NCBI RefSeq assembly: GCF_022012305.1
Contig: NZ_JAKLTM010000002.1
Location: 744,001 to 808,000, forward strand
Length of the DNA stretch: 64,000 nucleotides
Direction: 5' to 3'
Source of the DNA: Ramlibacter paludis
GTDB lineage: Bacteria; Pseudomonadota; Gammaproteobacteria; Burkholderiales; Burkholderiaceae_C
Made by a program: the position numbers and the translations under genes. The notes below the pieces were generated by a model. The model made no database searches and had not been told where the DNA came from. It worked only from the letters and a program-made list of their open reading frames with translations. Shown here in pieces: positions 47,101 through 55,665 of the stretch. Each line of letters begins with the position of its first letter. Positions within the stretch are counted from its first letter, which is position 1.

Positions 47101-47893
47101 CCGGGCGCTGGAACAAGGCGACGCGGCGGTGCTGTCCCGGCTGCCGTTCAAGCGCGTCGGCCTGCTGCGCTATCGCGACGAGAGCGCTTTCTCCGAAGAA
47201 CCGGCCGAGCGCGTGCTGGCCCTGTGGCAGCTGCAGGCGCCGGCCGCGCAGGTGGCCCTGGCACGCAGCTGGGAAATCGCGCCGGAAGCCGGGCAAGGCT
47301 GGCAGAACCACATGCGCCTGCGCCACATGCTGGAGCAGATCCGCACGCTCACGCAGCCGCCGGCGCGCGGCAGCGGCGCGGTGGGCACGATCGCGCCGCC
47401 GCCCGGCATCCTCGGCGACGGCGCCTACGACGGTGGCATGCTGGTGGTGACCATGCCGCAGCAGGCCGTGGCCGTGGGCCACCGCGTGGTGATGCTGATG
47501 GACAGCATGTTCAGCAGGGTCGTCGAAACGTTCAAGGGCGACGCCGCGAAGGGCTGGGACCTGCTGCAGCGGCTGCTGACTTCCACGAAGGAAGCCGTCG
47601 TCGCCGACCTTTCCTTCATCGACGGCACGCTGTCCGCCGAAGAGGTGAACGAGCTGATGGCGGCCGACGAAAGCATGCGCAACTCGGTGTTCCCGGGCGG
47701 CCTGCCGGCCGAAGGATTCCGCCTCGACGCCGCCACCATCCCGGTGGGCGTCAACGCGCCGCAGCAGCACGTCGACGTGCTGAAGGTGCTGGACACCAAC
47801 ATCCCGGACCTCGGTTCCGTCACCGTGCCGGCCACCGACCTGGGCGCCGGCGCCGTCGTCCTGACGCTGGTGCGCTACGTCACCATCGGTTGA
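44183..47893 (+). CDS. Large multidomain eCIS accessory protein, 1236 aa
   Basis: Residues 20-95 repeat the domain of the preceding 311-aa protein (LHYFDGQFLRASALTLEQDYH...GGWGVVHGLGISLEADQLVVGDGLAV). A helical and beta body follows up to about 510. Residues 513-540 are a Pro/Thr-rich linker with repeated TPxP motifs. Next is an amphipathic stretch with repeated short units (VDGATEVGKEIGN and similar; 545-610) and then an enzyme-like or jelly-roll region (640-830). Further on are a CCPPACAP segment (near 935) and a helical C-terminus. No known domain was recognised. Probably a surface structure of the particle such as a fibre, cage or adhesin. It overlaps nothing, but lies 2 bp after the previous stop. 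Confidence 0.6.
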   Translation: MALANLDPGTVELPSTDGVPFVGTSSPLTRLHYFDGQFLRASALTLEQDYHRQAVRLGNLAGGWGVVHGLGISLEADQLVVGDGLAVTPAGSFVLAPQAVQAKLAELLQVATPPPPAGAKNFADCLQPKGQAVALGSGIALYEITVGPIEGLCGNEPVYGKLCDSACATDSRHPYWREGLVLRLRPVTLALPTSSAVAHANVHLRNRVASAYFAAEPWLTQSLLSAAGLASDTWCRPCELYGRDEVVIGLLAREGATVRVIDAWSGRRERMDTQARGYWQGRMAMRPWNVFLAQILQFQCQLAGLFDPDKPVILPDDDCEGLRDLLGKARRNIEDLVKRYGASTQKIMKQVDGRPTISQFQNVSTDIKGWFADLDVLSTQLAGYVPGQGALPRKRMLLNAGFFELPPAGYLPVSLNADVQEQVERMFGEGVQLHFHGVAADEIAHLVEEAQHMKRISLTRGLDDPAQLEPVEIFVPDAQTLCTPAPAEGTWWRAHLALTSMATLGGLFPTKTPAPTATPKPTGTPVPTPPPATAPPAATPPPIFKTIGDVFTTVLDKVTTTGEDVKTTVADGAAEAGDKVTEVVTDTGAKVVDGATEVGKEIGNAVGNATGGLPFGAPQMAARKTTTRSRASAPPQGAPAPAPLRASMQTGAGLGTSRLPLAFGTFDGLARTENHADGSSGFAMVLANDLLQDANNQVIAETLRMKAVDGNLEQALRMAIYLAGDIDKGVFGLQIGDMVRMPVEMRMVLAGRGGGSSVDGKLTVLAKRTRSDGSQERLVQMDLGLTSLGSLGIIDGAQSFSLRILLRHDGDERTGSLVVDDEQQDPKSPPLHFDWDDSPRRAVLFTEEVTSYNTFVANVSQRTRNELLDMTGLPAMPPADSAIAIEAMNALAAIADAGDDAAFLVRARRRLFPQLQEPRTQRVVARRDWVMFRRARTHVCCPPACAPAPAAATETFQVWHLKLPNSERLEAIARALEQGDAAVLSRLPFKRVGLLRYRDESAFSEEPAERVLALWQLQAPAAQVALARSWEIAPEAGQGWQNHMRLRHMLEQIRTLTQPPARGSGAVGTIAPPPGILGDGAYDGGMLVVTMPQQAVAVGHRVVMLMDSMFSRVVETFKGDAAKGWDLLQRLLTSTKEAVVADLSFIDGTLSAEEVNELMAADESMRNSVFPGGLPAEGFRLDAATIPVGVNAPQQHVDVLKVLDTNIPDLGSVTVPATDLGAGAVVLTLVRYVTIG

Positions 47894-47904
47894 AGGTTCC
47901 GGCG

Positions 47905-50900
47905 ATGCCCGCCGCGCCCCCGGCCACGGACAGCAAGAAGCCGGCGACCCCGCCGCCGGCCAAGGCGGCCGCGCCGCCCGAGAAGAAGGCGCCGGCCCCC
48001 GCGTCCGCGCAGCAGGCAAAGGGCGGCGGCGCGGCGGGCGGCCAGCAACGCTTCGACCGCATGGCGGTGCGCGCCAAGCTGGCCGTCAGCGAACCGGGCG
48101 ATGCGGTGGAACGCGAGGCCGATGCCATCGCGGACAAGGTGATGCGCGCGCCGGCGCCCGCCGCCGGGGCGGCGAAAGGTGCGGCGCCCGCACCGACCCC
48201 GGCGCCGGCGAAAGCCGCGGCCGCCGCCGGCGGGGCTGCCGGCGGCAAGGTGCAGCGCCAGGCCGCACCGTCGCCATCGGCGCAGTCCTCCCCGCCCGAA
48301 GCGGCAACCGGCAACGCACCTTCGACCTCCACCGAGCTGCTGCGTTCGCTGGGCGCGGGCGAGGCGCTCGACGCCGACACGCGTTCCTTCTTCGAACAGC
48401 GCATGGGCCAGGACCTGAGCGACGTGCGCATCCACGCCGACGACCACGCCGCCGAAGCGGCGCGCGCGCTCCAGGCCCGCGCCTTCACCTTCGGCAACCA
48501 CATCGCCTTCGCCAGCGGCGAGTTCCAGCCCTCCACCCAGCGCGGCAAGACCCTGCTGGCGCACGAACTCGCGCACGTGCTGCAGAACAAGACGGCGGGC
48601 CTCAGCCACGTGGTGGCGCGCAAGAAGCCGGACAACCCGCGCTACACGGACCCGAACGACATCAAGGACAAGGACGCCTTCGACCCCGCCAAGGACACGA
48701 AGGCGCGGCCGGAGATGGAAACCCTGAAGCTGCCGGCCATCAAGGGCCGGCATGCCGCCGAGTACAAGAAGCGGGCCGGGAAGTCGCTCAAGCGTCCGGC
48801 CGGCTACGACCGCAAGAAGCCGGCCTTCCAACCGGACCAGGTGAAGAAGTGGAAGGAGAAGGTGGACCTCTCCACCTTCTACGCGAGCGTGGGCTACACG
48901 CCGGGTTCACCGCCGCACGGGCTGACCTTCTACGGCGCGCCGCAGAAGAAGTTCGGCGGCCCGGCCGAGGCCGACGTCGTCGAGGCGCTGCAGATCCCGC
49001 GCTGGACGCCCGACGGCACGCTCAAGGACAGCAAGCTGCAGGTCGACCACATCATCGAGCTGCAGGTGAGTGGCGACGACGCCTTCGAGAACTACGAGCT
49101 GCTCACGGGCGCCCACAACGTCAACGTCGGCTCGCTGCTGCGCGCTTCCATCTATGCCGGCGTCAAGGGCTACCTGGCCGCCACCGGCAAGAACACCGGC
49201 GATGCGCTGGTGAAGGACTACCTGGAGAAGTTCGACGTCGAGTTCAAGAAGGTGGAAGCCGGCGGCGAAGGCAAGAACCTGGAGAAGACCGCGCAGTTCT
49301 GGGCCCGCCAGGAGATCGTGGGCGGCAAGCACCTGAAGTGGCTGAAGGACGAAGAGCGCCCCAAGAAGGACGACGGCACGCACAAGGACCGCTTCGCGCT
49401 CTATTCGTACAGCGGCCAGGGCTTCATCGACGCCTTCCCGCTGAAGAAGGACAAGGTGACGGTGAACGACAGCGGCCGCCTGGGCGGGATCAAGCTGGCG
49501 GGCAACGCCATCACGCTGAACGCCGGCTTCGACAAGGCCGGCGCCGGCGCCGCCGTGGGCAGCATCAAGGGCAGCTGGGTGCTGCCCAAGCACATCAAGG
49601 TGAACGAGGGCGCCACCTTCGAGAGCCCGCTCAATGCGGTGGCGGGCAAGCCCTACGCCGGCGCCATCGCCAGCCTGACTCCACCGAAGGCCGAGGCCGA
49701 GACCCTGAGCCCGGTGACCTTCGGCGAACTGAGCTTCGTGCGCGGCAAGGTCTCGGCCGAAGGCATGCTGGCCGCGACGCATCCGCTCTTCAGCGGCGTG
49801 CAGATCCCGGTGCGCTGGCGCGGCGATGACTTCGCCTTCGAATACACCTTCGCGGCTAAGGACCTGAAGCTGCCGGTGCCGGGGCTCACCATCGACGACG
49901 CCAGCGTCACCGTGTTCTTCGGCACCAAGGGCCTGGGCGCCGACGGCAACCTGGCTTTCACCGTGGCCGGCCTCGGCTCGGGCCTTCTCTCGGTCACCGT
50001 GCAGGCCGGCGCGAAAGGTCCCAGCCTGGCGGCCAAGGGCGTCTTCACCGCCGACCGCAAGCTGTTCGACCAGGCGACGCTGGAGCTGGGCTACAGCAGC
50101 GAGAAGGGCTTCAGCGGCAAGGGCATCCTGGGCATCAACAATCCGGACAAGATCAAGGGCATCAAGTCGGCCAAGCTCACCGCGGGCTACGCCGAAGGCA
50201 TCTTCACCGCCATCGGCGACGTCGAGCCCTCCATCCCGGGGCTGAAGAGCGCATCGCTGGGCGTCACCTACGGCAAGGACACGCTGGTGATCACCGGCAA
50301 GCTGGGCATCGACGAGAAGGTGCCGGGCGTGGAGTCGGCCGACATCACGGTGGAAGTGAAACAGGACAAGGACCGCTGGAAGGTGGCCGCCAGCGGCGAC
50401 GTCAAGCCGAAGCTGCCGGGCCTGTCGGGCGCGATGCTGAAATTCAGCTACGACGACGGACAGGTGCTGGTGGAAGGCAAGTTCGACATCGCCAAGGGAC
50501 CGCTCTCCGGCACCGTGATGGCCGGCGTCACCAACGCCGAAGTCGACGAGAAGGGCAACCGCAAGGAAGGCGGCCAGGGCGGCACCTTCCGCGTCTTCGG
50601 CGCCGCCGACATCGACGCGGTCTTCATCAAGGACAAGCTGTTCGGCAAGCTCAAGCTGCGGCTGCTGCCCGATGGCAGCGTGCGCGTGGGCGGCGGGCTG
50701 AAGGTCGGCGACTTCACGGTGTTCCCGCAGATCCCCAAGGACGCGGTGTTCGCGCACCCGGAGATCAAGACGCCCAAGCTGCCGATTCCGGGCCTGGGCT
50801 TCTCCGTGGGCGGCGTCAGCGTCGGGCTCACCGTGTATGCGACGGGCGGCATCGCGCTGCGCGCGGCCATCGGCCCCGGCAAGATGAGCGGCATCCACGT

Positions 50901-53900
50901 CGACATCGAGGAGTTCGACCCGAAGACGGTCAGCTTCGACACGCTCAAGATCAGCGGCGGCGCCAAGTTCGACGTGGAGGCCGACGCCGGCGTGAAGGTG
51001 GACGCCAAGGCGCACCTGAACCTGAGCGCGGTGGTCGCCGAGCTCGATGGCGCCATCGGCGTCAGCGCCGACATCGGCATTCCCGAGGAGAACAAGAAGA
51101 TCGTGCAGGCCACGGTGGACTTCACGTACAGCGCGCAGGACGGACTGGACATCGAAGGCGGCATCAAGCTGAACGTGCAGCCGACGATCAAGTTCGCGCT
51201 GGAAGGCGAGGTGTCGGCCAAGCTGAACCTGCTGGTGACCACCGTCACGGTGTGGAGCCAGGACTTCACGATAGGCACGGCCAACTTCAACCTGCCGCTG
51301 GCGATCAAGGGCCAGGGCAAGGTGGGCTACAACACAAAGACCGGCAAGCTGCGGAGCGACCCGCAGAACTCGATCTCGGTGGAAACGCCCAAGCTGGACG
51401 TCGACGCCTTCATCGCCATGCTCAAGGGCGACGCCGCGCCGCCGAAGGTGCAAACCACCGACGACACCGGCAAGGAAGTGACGCCCACCCAGGCCCAGTG
51501 CCTGGCGCCGGCGCAGCCCGGCGCCCTGAGCCTGCAGCCGAACCAGTCGGTGATGCCCAACCAGTCGGTGATGCCGCAGCACGAGCCCGGCGCGCCGCAT
51601 GTGCCTTCGGTGGACGAAGGCATCGTGGCGCGGCTCGGCGAAGGCATGCCGCTGGACGAGGCGACGCGCGGCTTCTTCGAGCAGCGCCTGAAGGTGAACC
51701 TGGCGGAAGTGCGGCTGCACACCGGCATCGGTGCACAGCGGGAAGCCGATGCGCTGGGTGCCAAGGCCTTCACCATCGGCCAGCACATCGCCTTTGCCGC
51801 CAACGAGTACCGGCCCGACACCAACGAGGGCCGCGACCTGCTGGCGCACGAACTCGCGCACGTGGTGCAGCAGTTGCAGGGCGCGGCGCGCGCGGTGCGG
51901 CGACAGACCACGGGCACGACGGCGCCGCCCTCGGTGACGGGCGCGACCCCGGCGACGGCCACCGGCGCCACTCCGGCCGCGGGCGGCCGCGGCCCGATCA
52001 CCCTGCCCTCGCTGAAGCTGCCGACGCTGAAGTACGGCACCGACCTCCTGAGCAGCCATCGCAAGGCTGCCTACGATGCGGCCTTGGTCGCCAACCTGGA
52101 ACGCCCCGCGGGCTACCGCCGCGCCGACGTGGACTCGCGCCAGAGGCAGCTGTGGACGCAGGCGACTCCGGCCGCGACCATGCGCAACGCGCTCTCGACC
52201 AAGGTGCCGGGGCTGGACGCCGAGCGCATCTACATCGCCCTGCCGCGCGGCCGCCAGCTGGCCAGCGCCGGCAACTACGTGGTGGTCGGCACGCCCAATG
52301 AACTCGCGCTGGCGCTGCGCCAGCCGCGCTGGGACCGTCAGGGCGAGGCCGACGAGGCGCCGCTGGAGATCGACCACATCGTCGAACTGCAGATCGGCGG
52401 CGCTTCCTACGACATCCTCGCCAACCTCGAACTGCTGGAGCGCCAGGCCAACGGCGCCTCGGGCCGTGCGATCGACGCCTTCATGGACGAAGCCTTCAAC
52501 GCCTACGCCGCTTCTTCGCAGGCCGCGGCGCTGCCGGAGGCGGACCGCAACGCCGACGTGCTCAAGCGCCAGTACCGCGTGCGCTTCGGCGGCTTCGTGG
52601 CGCAAGGCGCGCCGGCGGCGGGCAAGCGCTGGACGCTCGCCGAAGTGCAGGCGGGCGACCCGGCGGAGGGCCTGCGCATCTACGACCCGAGCAACCTCAC
52701 GGGCGCCGCACCCACCGACCCCGGCGCCATCCTGCATCCCTGGCCGGCGGGCGTGGACGCATCGCGCTACACCGGCTCGCCCAGCCTGCTGGTGATCTAC
52801 GCCAGCGCGCGCGGCGGCGAGCCGCGCCAGGTGCCGCTGACCGATGGCCGGCCCACCGATCCGGAAGGCGCGATCCGCGGCCTGCTGCCCGGCATCGCCA
52901 CCGACGAACTCACGCTCGATCTCTCCACGGCGGGCACGGGCCCCATCGGCCGCGTGCGCGGCGCGCTGACGCACGAACAGCTGGGCGCCGACGCCCGCAT
53001 CCCGGTGGACATACCGATCGCGCGCCGGCGCGGGCTGGCCAACGCCGGCGTGCTGAACACCGAGACCACGGTGCAGCGCTTCCGCTCGCTGCTGCGCGAC
53101 GGCGGCGTCACCGGCCTGAGCCCGGTGGTCGTGGACGAGGTCGACGTGCTGCCCGGCGTGGGCCTCTTCATCAGCGGCCGCGTGGAGCCCGACATCGAGA
53201 TGCTGCACGGCGCCAGCCTGGACTTCCAGGTGCGCGGCACCGAGCTCATCGTGTCGAAGACTTTCTACGGCGGCGACTTGAACCTGGGTGGCCCCTTCCG
53301 CATCGACGGCAGCGACCTCACCGTGGGCCTGTCGACGCGCGACGGCCTGCAGGTGGGCGGCGGCGTGGCCTTCAGCATCGACAAGCTGGGCCAGGGCACG
53401 CTGCGCGGCGCGGGCCGCAGCGATTCCTTCGCCATCGACGGCCGCTTCGACTTCGACCGGCGCCTCTTCGACGCCGATGCCAACATCCAGCTGGCCTACC
53501 GCCGCGGCGGCGATGCGCCCAACGGCAAGCTCTCGGGCAGCGGCACCGTGACCATCGGCCCCGGCAAGGTGCGCGGCATCCGGCGCGCCACCGTGCAGGC
53601 GGCCTTCGACGGCGAGAACCGCTCGCTGACGGGCACCGCCGACCTCGACATCCCCGGCGTGGAGTCGGCCACGCTGGGCGTGCAGTTCACGCCCACCGAA
53701 GGCACCGTGATCACCGGCAGCGCGCGCTTTCGCGACCGGCCCGGCATGCGCAACGGCACCATCGACGCATCGCTGTCGGAAACCCCCGAAGGCTGGCGGC
53801 TCGCGGCACGCGGCGGCGCCGACGCGACCTTCGCCGGCATCAGCGCGCGGCTGGACGCGAGCTACGACGACGGCCTGTTCATGTTCTCGGCCGAGGCGCC

Positions 53901-54894
53901 CTTCCGCATCGGCGAGCGCGTCAACGGCACCGTGCGCGTAGGCCTCACCAACGGCAGCGTCGACGACCAGGGCCACCTGCTGACGGGCAGCACGGCGGCC
54001 GCGGCCGGCGGCGAGCTGCGGCCCTTCGGCAACGGCACGGTGACCCTGCGGCTCACCGACGCCTTGCAGGGCGGCGTGGGCATTCGCGTGCGCCCCAGCG
54101 GCGACTTGTTGATCAGCGGCAGCATCGGGCTGGCGGCGCCCGTCACGATCTTCGACCAGTATCCGCCGCCCGACCGCGCCCGCCGCACGCTGTTCTCCAT
54201 GCCGACGGTGTCGGTGCCGCTGGTGGGCATCTCGGTGGGCAGCACGGTGGTGGGCGTGGCCCTGACCATCAACGGCCGCGTGACCGGCCACGCCCACGTG
54301 GGGCCGGGGCAGCTGAACCAGACCGAACTGCGGGTGGAAGACTTCAACCCGGCGCAGCCGGACTCGCTGCACGTCACCGGCGATGCGGAGTTCAACCTGC
54401 CCGCGGCGGCCGGCATAGGCGCCTCCATCGACGCCGGCCTGACGCTGGGCGCGGCGGTGATCAACGCCTCGGCCGGCATCAACGTGAGCGCCGAGGCGGG
54501 CCTGGCCGCGCAGGTGACGCCGCACGTCAACCTGGACTGGCGCGCCGCGACCGGGCTGCACGTGCACGCAGCGCTCGACGCCTCGCTGCGGCCGCGGCTG
54601 GCCTTCGACGTGAACGGGTTCGCGCTGGTGGAAGCCAACGCCTTCGTCACCACCTTCACGCTCTGGCGCAAGGACTGGAACCTGGCGCACCGCGAGGTGG
54701 GCAGCAGCCTCGCATTGCGGCTGCATGCGCCGGTGGACTACTACAGCGACGGCCGCGGCGTGGTGTTCGACCCGGAGCAGGTGCAGTTCGAGGTGCCGAG
54801 TTTGAATGCGGAGACGTTGGCGCAGTTGTTTAATCAGGAGGGGGGGGAGGAGCGGGTGGAGCGAGGGGAGGCTGGGGGGCAGAGAGGTGGGTGA
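47905..54894 (+). CDS. Giant tandem-module DUF4157 protein, candidate eCIS cargo
   Basis: A 2329-aa protein, the last gene of the operon. Residues 1-50 are Pro/Ala/Lys-rich. The motif SEPGDAVEREADAIADKVM (63-81) and a DUF4157 core with HELAH (220-224) follow, then an HNH-like motif DHIIELQ (from 381) and a beta-repeat region (about 420-1170) built from units such as IPGLKSASLGVTYGKDTL. After a Gln/Pro joint (about 1180-1235) a second copy follows: DUF4157 core with HELAH (1315-1319), DHIVELQ (from 1490) and beta-repeats to about 2300. The modules are about 1100 residues apart and collinear. DUF4157 is a predicted metallopeptidase domain strongly linked to eCIS cargo. The second copy lacks the EPGD...EREAD motif. 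The last 20 residues are purine-rich, low complexity, and may be degenerate. Confidence 0.85.
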   Translation: MPAAPPATDSKKPATPPPAKAAAPPEKKAPAPASAQQAKGGGAAGGQQRFDRMAVRAKLAVSEPGDAVEREADAIADKVMRAPAPAAGAAKGAAPAPTPAPAKAAAAAGGAAGGKVQRQAAPSPSAQSSPPEAATGNAPSTSTELLRSLGAGEALDADTRSFFEQRMGQDLSDVRIHADDHAAEAARALQARAFTFGNHIAFASGEFQPSTQRGKTLLAHELAHVLQNKTAGLSHVVARKKPDNPRYTDPNDIKDKDAFDPAKDTKARPEMETLKLPAIKGRHAAEYKKRAGKSLKRPAGYDRKKPAFQPDQVKKWKEKVDLSTFYASVGYTPGSPPHGLTFYGAPQKKFGGPAEADVVEALQIPRWTPDGTLKDSKLQVDHIIELQVSGDDAFENYELLTGAHNVNVGSLLRASIYAGVKGYLAATGKNTGDALVKDYLEKFDVEFKKVEAGGEGKNLEKTAQFWARQEIVGGKHLKWLKDEERPKKDDGTHKDRFALYSYSGQGFIDAFPLKKDKVTVNDSGRLGGIKLAGNAITLNAGFDKAGAGAAVGSIKGSWVLPKHIKVNEGATFESPLNAVAGKPYAGAIASLTPPKAEAETLSPVTFGELSFVRGKVSAEGMLAATHPLFSGVQIPVRWRGDDFAFEYTFAAKDLKLPVPGLTIDDASVTVFFGTKGLGADGNLAFTVAGLGSGLLSVTVQAGAKGPSLAAKGVFTADRKLFDQATLELGYSSEKGFSGKGILGINNPDKIKGIKSAKLTAGYAEGIFTAIGDVEPSIPGLKSASLGVTYGKDTLVITGKLGIDEKVPGVESADITVEVKQDKDRWKVAASGDVKPKLPGLSGAMLKFSYDDGQVLVEGKFDIAKGPLSGTVMAGVTNAEVDEKGNRKEGGQGGTFRVFGAADIDAVFIKDKLFGKLKLRLLPDGSVRVGGGLKVGDFTVFPQIPKDAVFAHPEIKTPKLPIPGLGFSVGGVSVGLTVYATGGIALRAAIGPGKMSGIHVDIEEFDPKTVSFDTLKISGGAKFDVEADAGVKVDAKAHLNLSAVVAELDGAIGVSADIGIPEENKKIVQATVDFTYSAQDGLDIEGGIKLNVQPTIKFALEGEVSAKLNLLVTTVTVWSQDFTIGTANFNLPLAIKGQGKVGYNTKTGKLRSDPQNSISVETPKLDVDAFIAMLKGDAAPPKVQTTDDTGKEVTPTQAQCLAPAQPGALSLQPNQSVMPNQSVMPQHEPGAPHVPSVDEGIVARLGEGMPLDEATRGFFEQRLKVNLAEVRLHTGIGAQREADALGAKAFTIGQHIAFAANEYRPDTNEGRDLLAHELAHVVQQLQGAARAVRRQTTGTTAPPSVTGATPATATGATPAAGGRGPITLPSLKLPTLKYGTDLLSSHRKAAYDAALVANLERPAGYRRADVDSRQRQLWTQATPAATMRNALSTKVPGLDAERIYIALPRGRQLASAGNYVVVGTPNELALALRQPRWDRQGEADEAPLEIDHIVELQIGGASYDILANLELLERQANGASGRAIDAFMDEAFNAYAASSQAAALPEADRNADVLKRQYRVRFGGFVAQGAPAAGKRWTLAEVQAGDPAEGLRIYDPSNLTGAAPTDPGAILHPWPAGVDASRYTGSPSLLVIYASARGGEPRQVPLTDGRPTDPEGAIRGLLPGIATDELTLDLSTAGTGPIGRVRGALTHEQLGADARIPVDIPIARRRGLANAGVLNTETTVQRFRSLLRDGGVTGLSPVVVDEVDVLPGVGLFISGRVEPDIEMLHGASLDFQVRGTELIVSKTFYGGDLNLGGPFRIDGSDLTVGLSTRDGLQVGGGVAFSIDKLGQGTLRGAGRSDSFAIDGRFDFDRRLFDADANIQLAYRRGGDAPNGKLSGSGTVTIGPGKVRGIRRATVQAAFDGENRSLTGTADLDIPGVESATLGVQFTPTEGTVITGSARFRDRPGMRNGTIDASLSETPEGWRLAARGGADATFAGISARLDASYDDGLFMFSAEAPFRIGERVNGTVRVGLTNGSVDDQGHLLTGSTAAAAGGELRPFGNGTVTLRLTDALQGGVGIRVRPSGDLLISGSIGLAAPVTIFDQYPPPDRARRTLFSMPTVSVPLVGISVGSTVVGVALTINGRVTGHAHVGPGQLNQTELRVEDFNPAQPDSLHVTGDAEFNLPAAAGIGASIDAGLTLGAAVINASAGINVSAEAGLAAQVTPHVNLDWRAATGLHVHAALDASLRPRLAFDVNGFALVEANAFVTTFTLWRKDWNLAHREVGSSLALRLHAPVDYYSDGRGVVFDPEQVQFEVPSLNAETLAQLFNQEGGEERVERGEAGGQRGG
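54833..54893 (+). repeat. Purine-rich tract at the 3' end of the giant gene
   Basis: Some 60 bases of almost pure G and A with several runs of G (one of seven or more) close the reading frame and encode Gly/Glu/Arg-rich residues. The tract could slip during replication and could form G-rich secondary structure at the operon end, where I see no ordinary terminator. Confidence 0.6.
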
Positions 54895-55215
54895 ACTGGT
54901 TTGCAGAAAGCCTGATGAGACGAGTGGGCCGCTCCTCACCTGATGATCGCGGCAAGGGATGGCCGATCGGTCCCCTACTGAATCAATTCGACTGGAAGCA
55001 ACTCGCTGCGAGCAGGTGCAGGAAGACCATTCCACCGCGCCAGGTTGGCAATACCGATACCCCATACACAAAGCACACCAGAGATCCCGCTATGCAGATC
55101 GAGTCGATGGCCCTCGTAGCGGCGAGGTCCATACTGGTAGGGACGCACACCTAGGTCGCAGTTTGATCATGATCTTCGCGGCCGTCACATTGTTCTCCCT
55201 GCAATCCGAATCCAC
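54895..55215. other. 321-bp convergent gap, no supported gene
   Basis: The gap between the eCIS operon and the convergent immunity gene is less GC-rich than the operon. I see no terminator with a T-run, no tRNA and no repeat. A 49-codon minus-strand frame (54983-55132) has two hydrophobic stretches but no convincing ribosome-binding site, so it is not called as a gene. The short palindrome GATCATGATC at 55166-55175 is the only symmetric element seen. Confidence 0.6.
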
Positions 55216-55665
55216 TCATTGCCCCAGAAGCTTGCGCCACTCATCTAGCAAGCCCACTTGCAAGGTCCGATCTACTTTGCCATCTTCGATTTCACCTACG
55301 AAGGTATCTCCGTACATGAAGTCGAAGGCGATAGCCGTCCTCTCTGAAAATTGGCGCACCTCCTCCACAAGTCCACTTACTTCATCGTAGAAAGCAGCAT
55401 CCACATCCCTAGGCAGGCCTCCGGGGATTCTTGCGGAGCAAACTTCCAGTTGTGCACCCAGCGTCTCAACGGGTTCGTCGTCAACTCGTGTTGCTAAGTC
55501 TTCGGTAACCTCAACGAGTCTAGGCGCACCTAGCATCCATCCCCGGCGGCCTTGCAAGCCCGCCACGAAGGCTCTAACCTCCTCTCGAATCTCAGGCGTG
55601 ATGGGCTGGGCGACGTAGAAGAGCAGCGTCTCTCTCGGCAAGGAACGAATAAGGTCAGGTGTCAT
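55216..55665 (-). CDS. Putative immunity protein for the RHS toxin
   Basis: A 149-aa acidic, soluble protein of unrecognised family. It contains Asp/Glu-rich segments (VTEDLATRVDDEPVETLG; FDFMYGDTFVGEIEDGKVDRTL), as is usual for proteins that cap basic nuclease toxins. Its ATG overlaps the toxin stop (ATGA, 55662-55665), so translation is coupled and the pair is expressed together. Location directly after the toxin's C-terminal end is the defining context of polymorphic-toxin immunity genes. Its composition is less GC-rich than the neighbours, matching the toxin tip. There is no recognised immunity-family motif. Confidence 0.75.
   Translation of the reverse strand: MTPDLIRSLPRETLLFYVAQPITPEIREEVRAFVAGLQGRRGWMLGAPRLVEVTEDLATRVDDEPVETLGAQLEVCSARIPGGLPRDVDAAFYDEVSGLVEEVRQFSERTAIAFDFMYGDTFVGEIEDGKVDRTLQVGLLDEWRKLLGQ

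Noticed and set aside
48907..55071. Very long minus-strand open frame opposite the giant DUF4157 gene
   Set aside because: It has no recognisable domain, is compositionally odd (His/Val/Arg/Gln-rich), and arises from the strong third-position GC bias of the plus-strand gene; the plus strand has clear motifs.
54983..55132. 49-codon minus-strand frame with two hydrophobic stretches
   Set aside because: No ribosome-binding site, no homologue recognised, and such short frames are common by chance.
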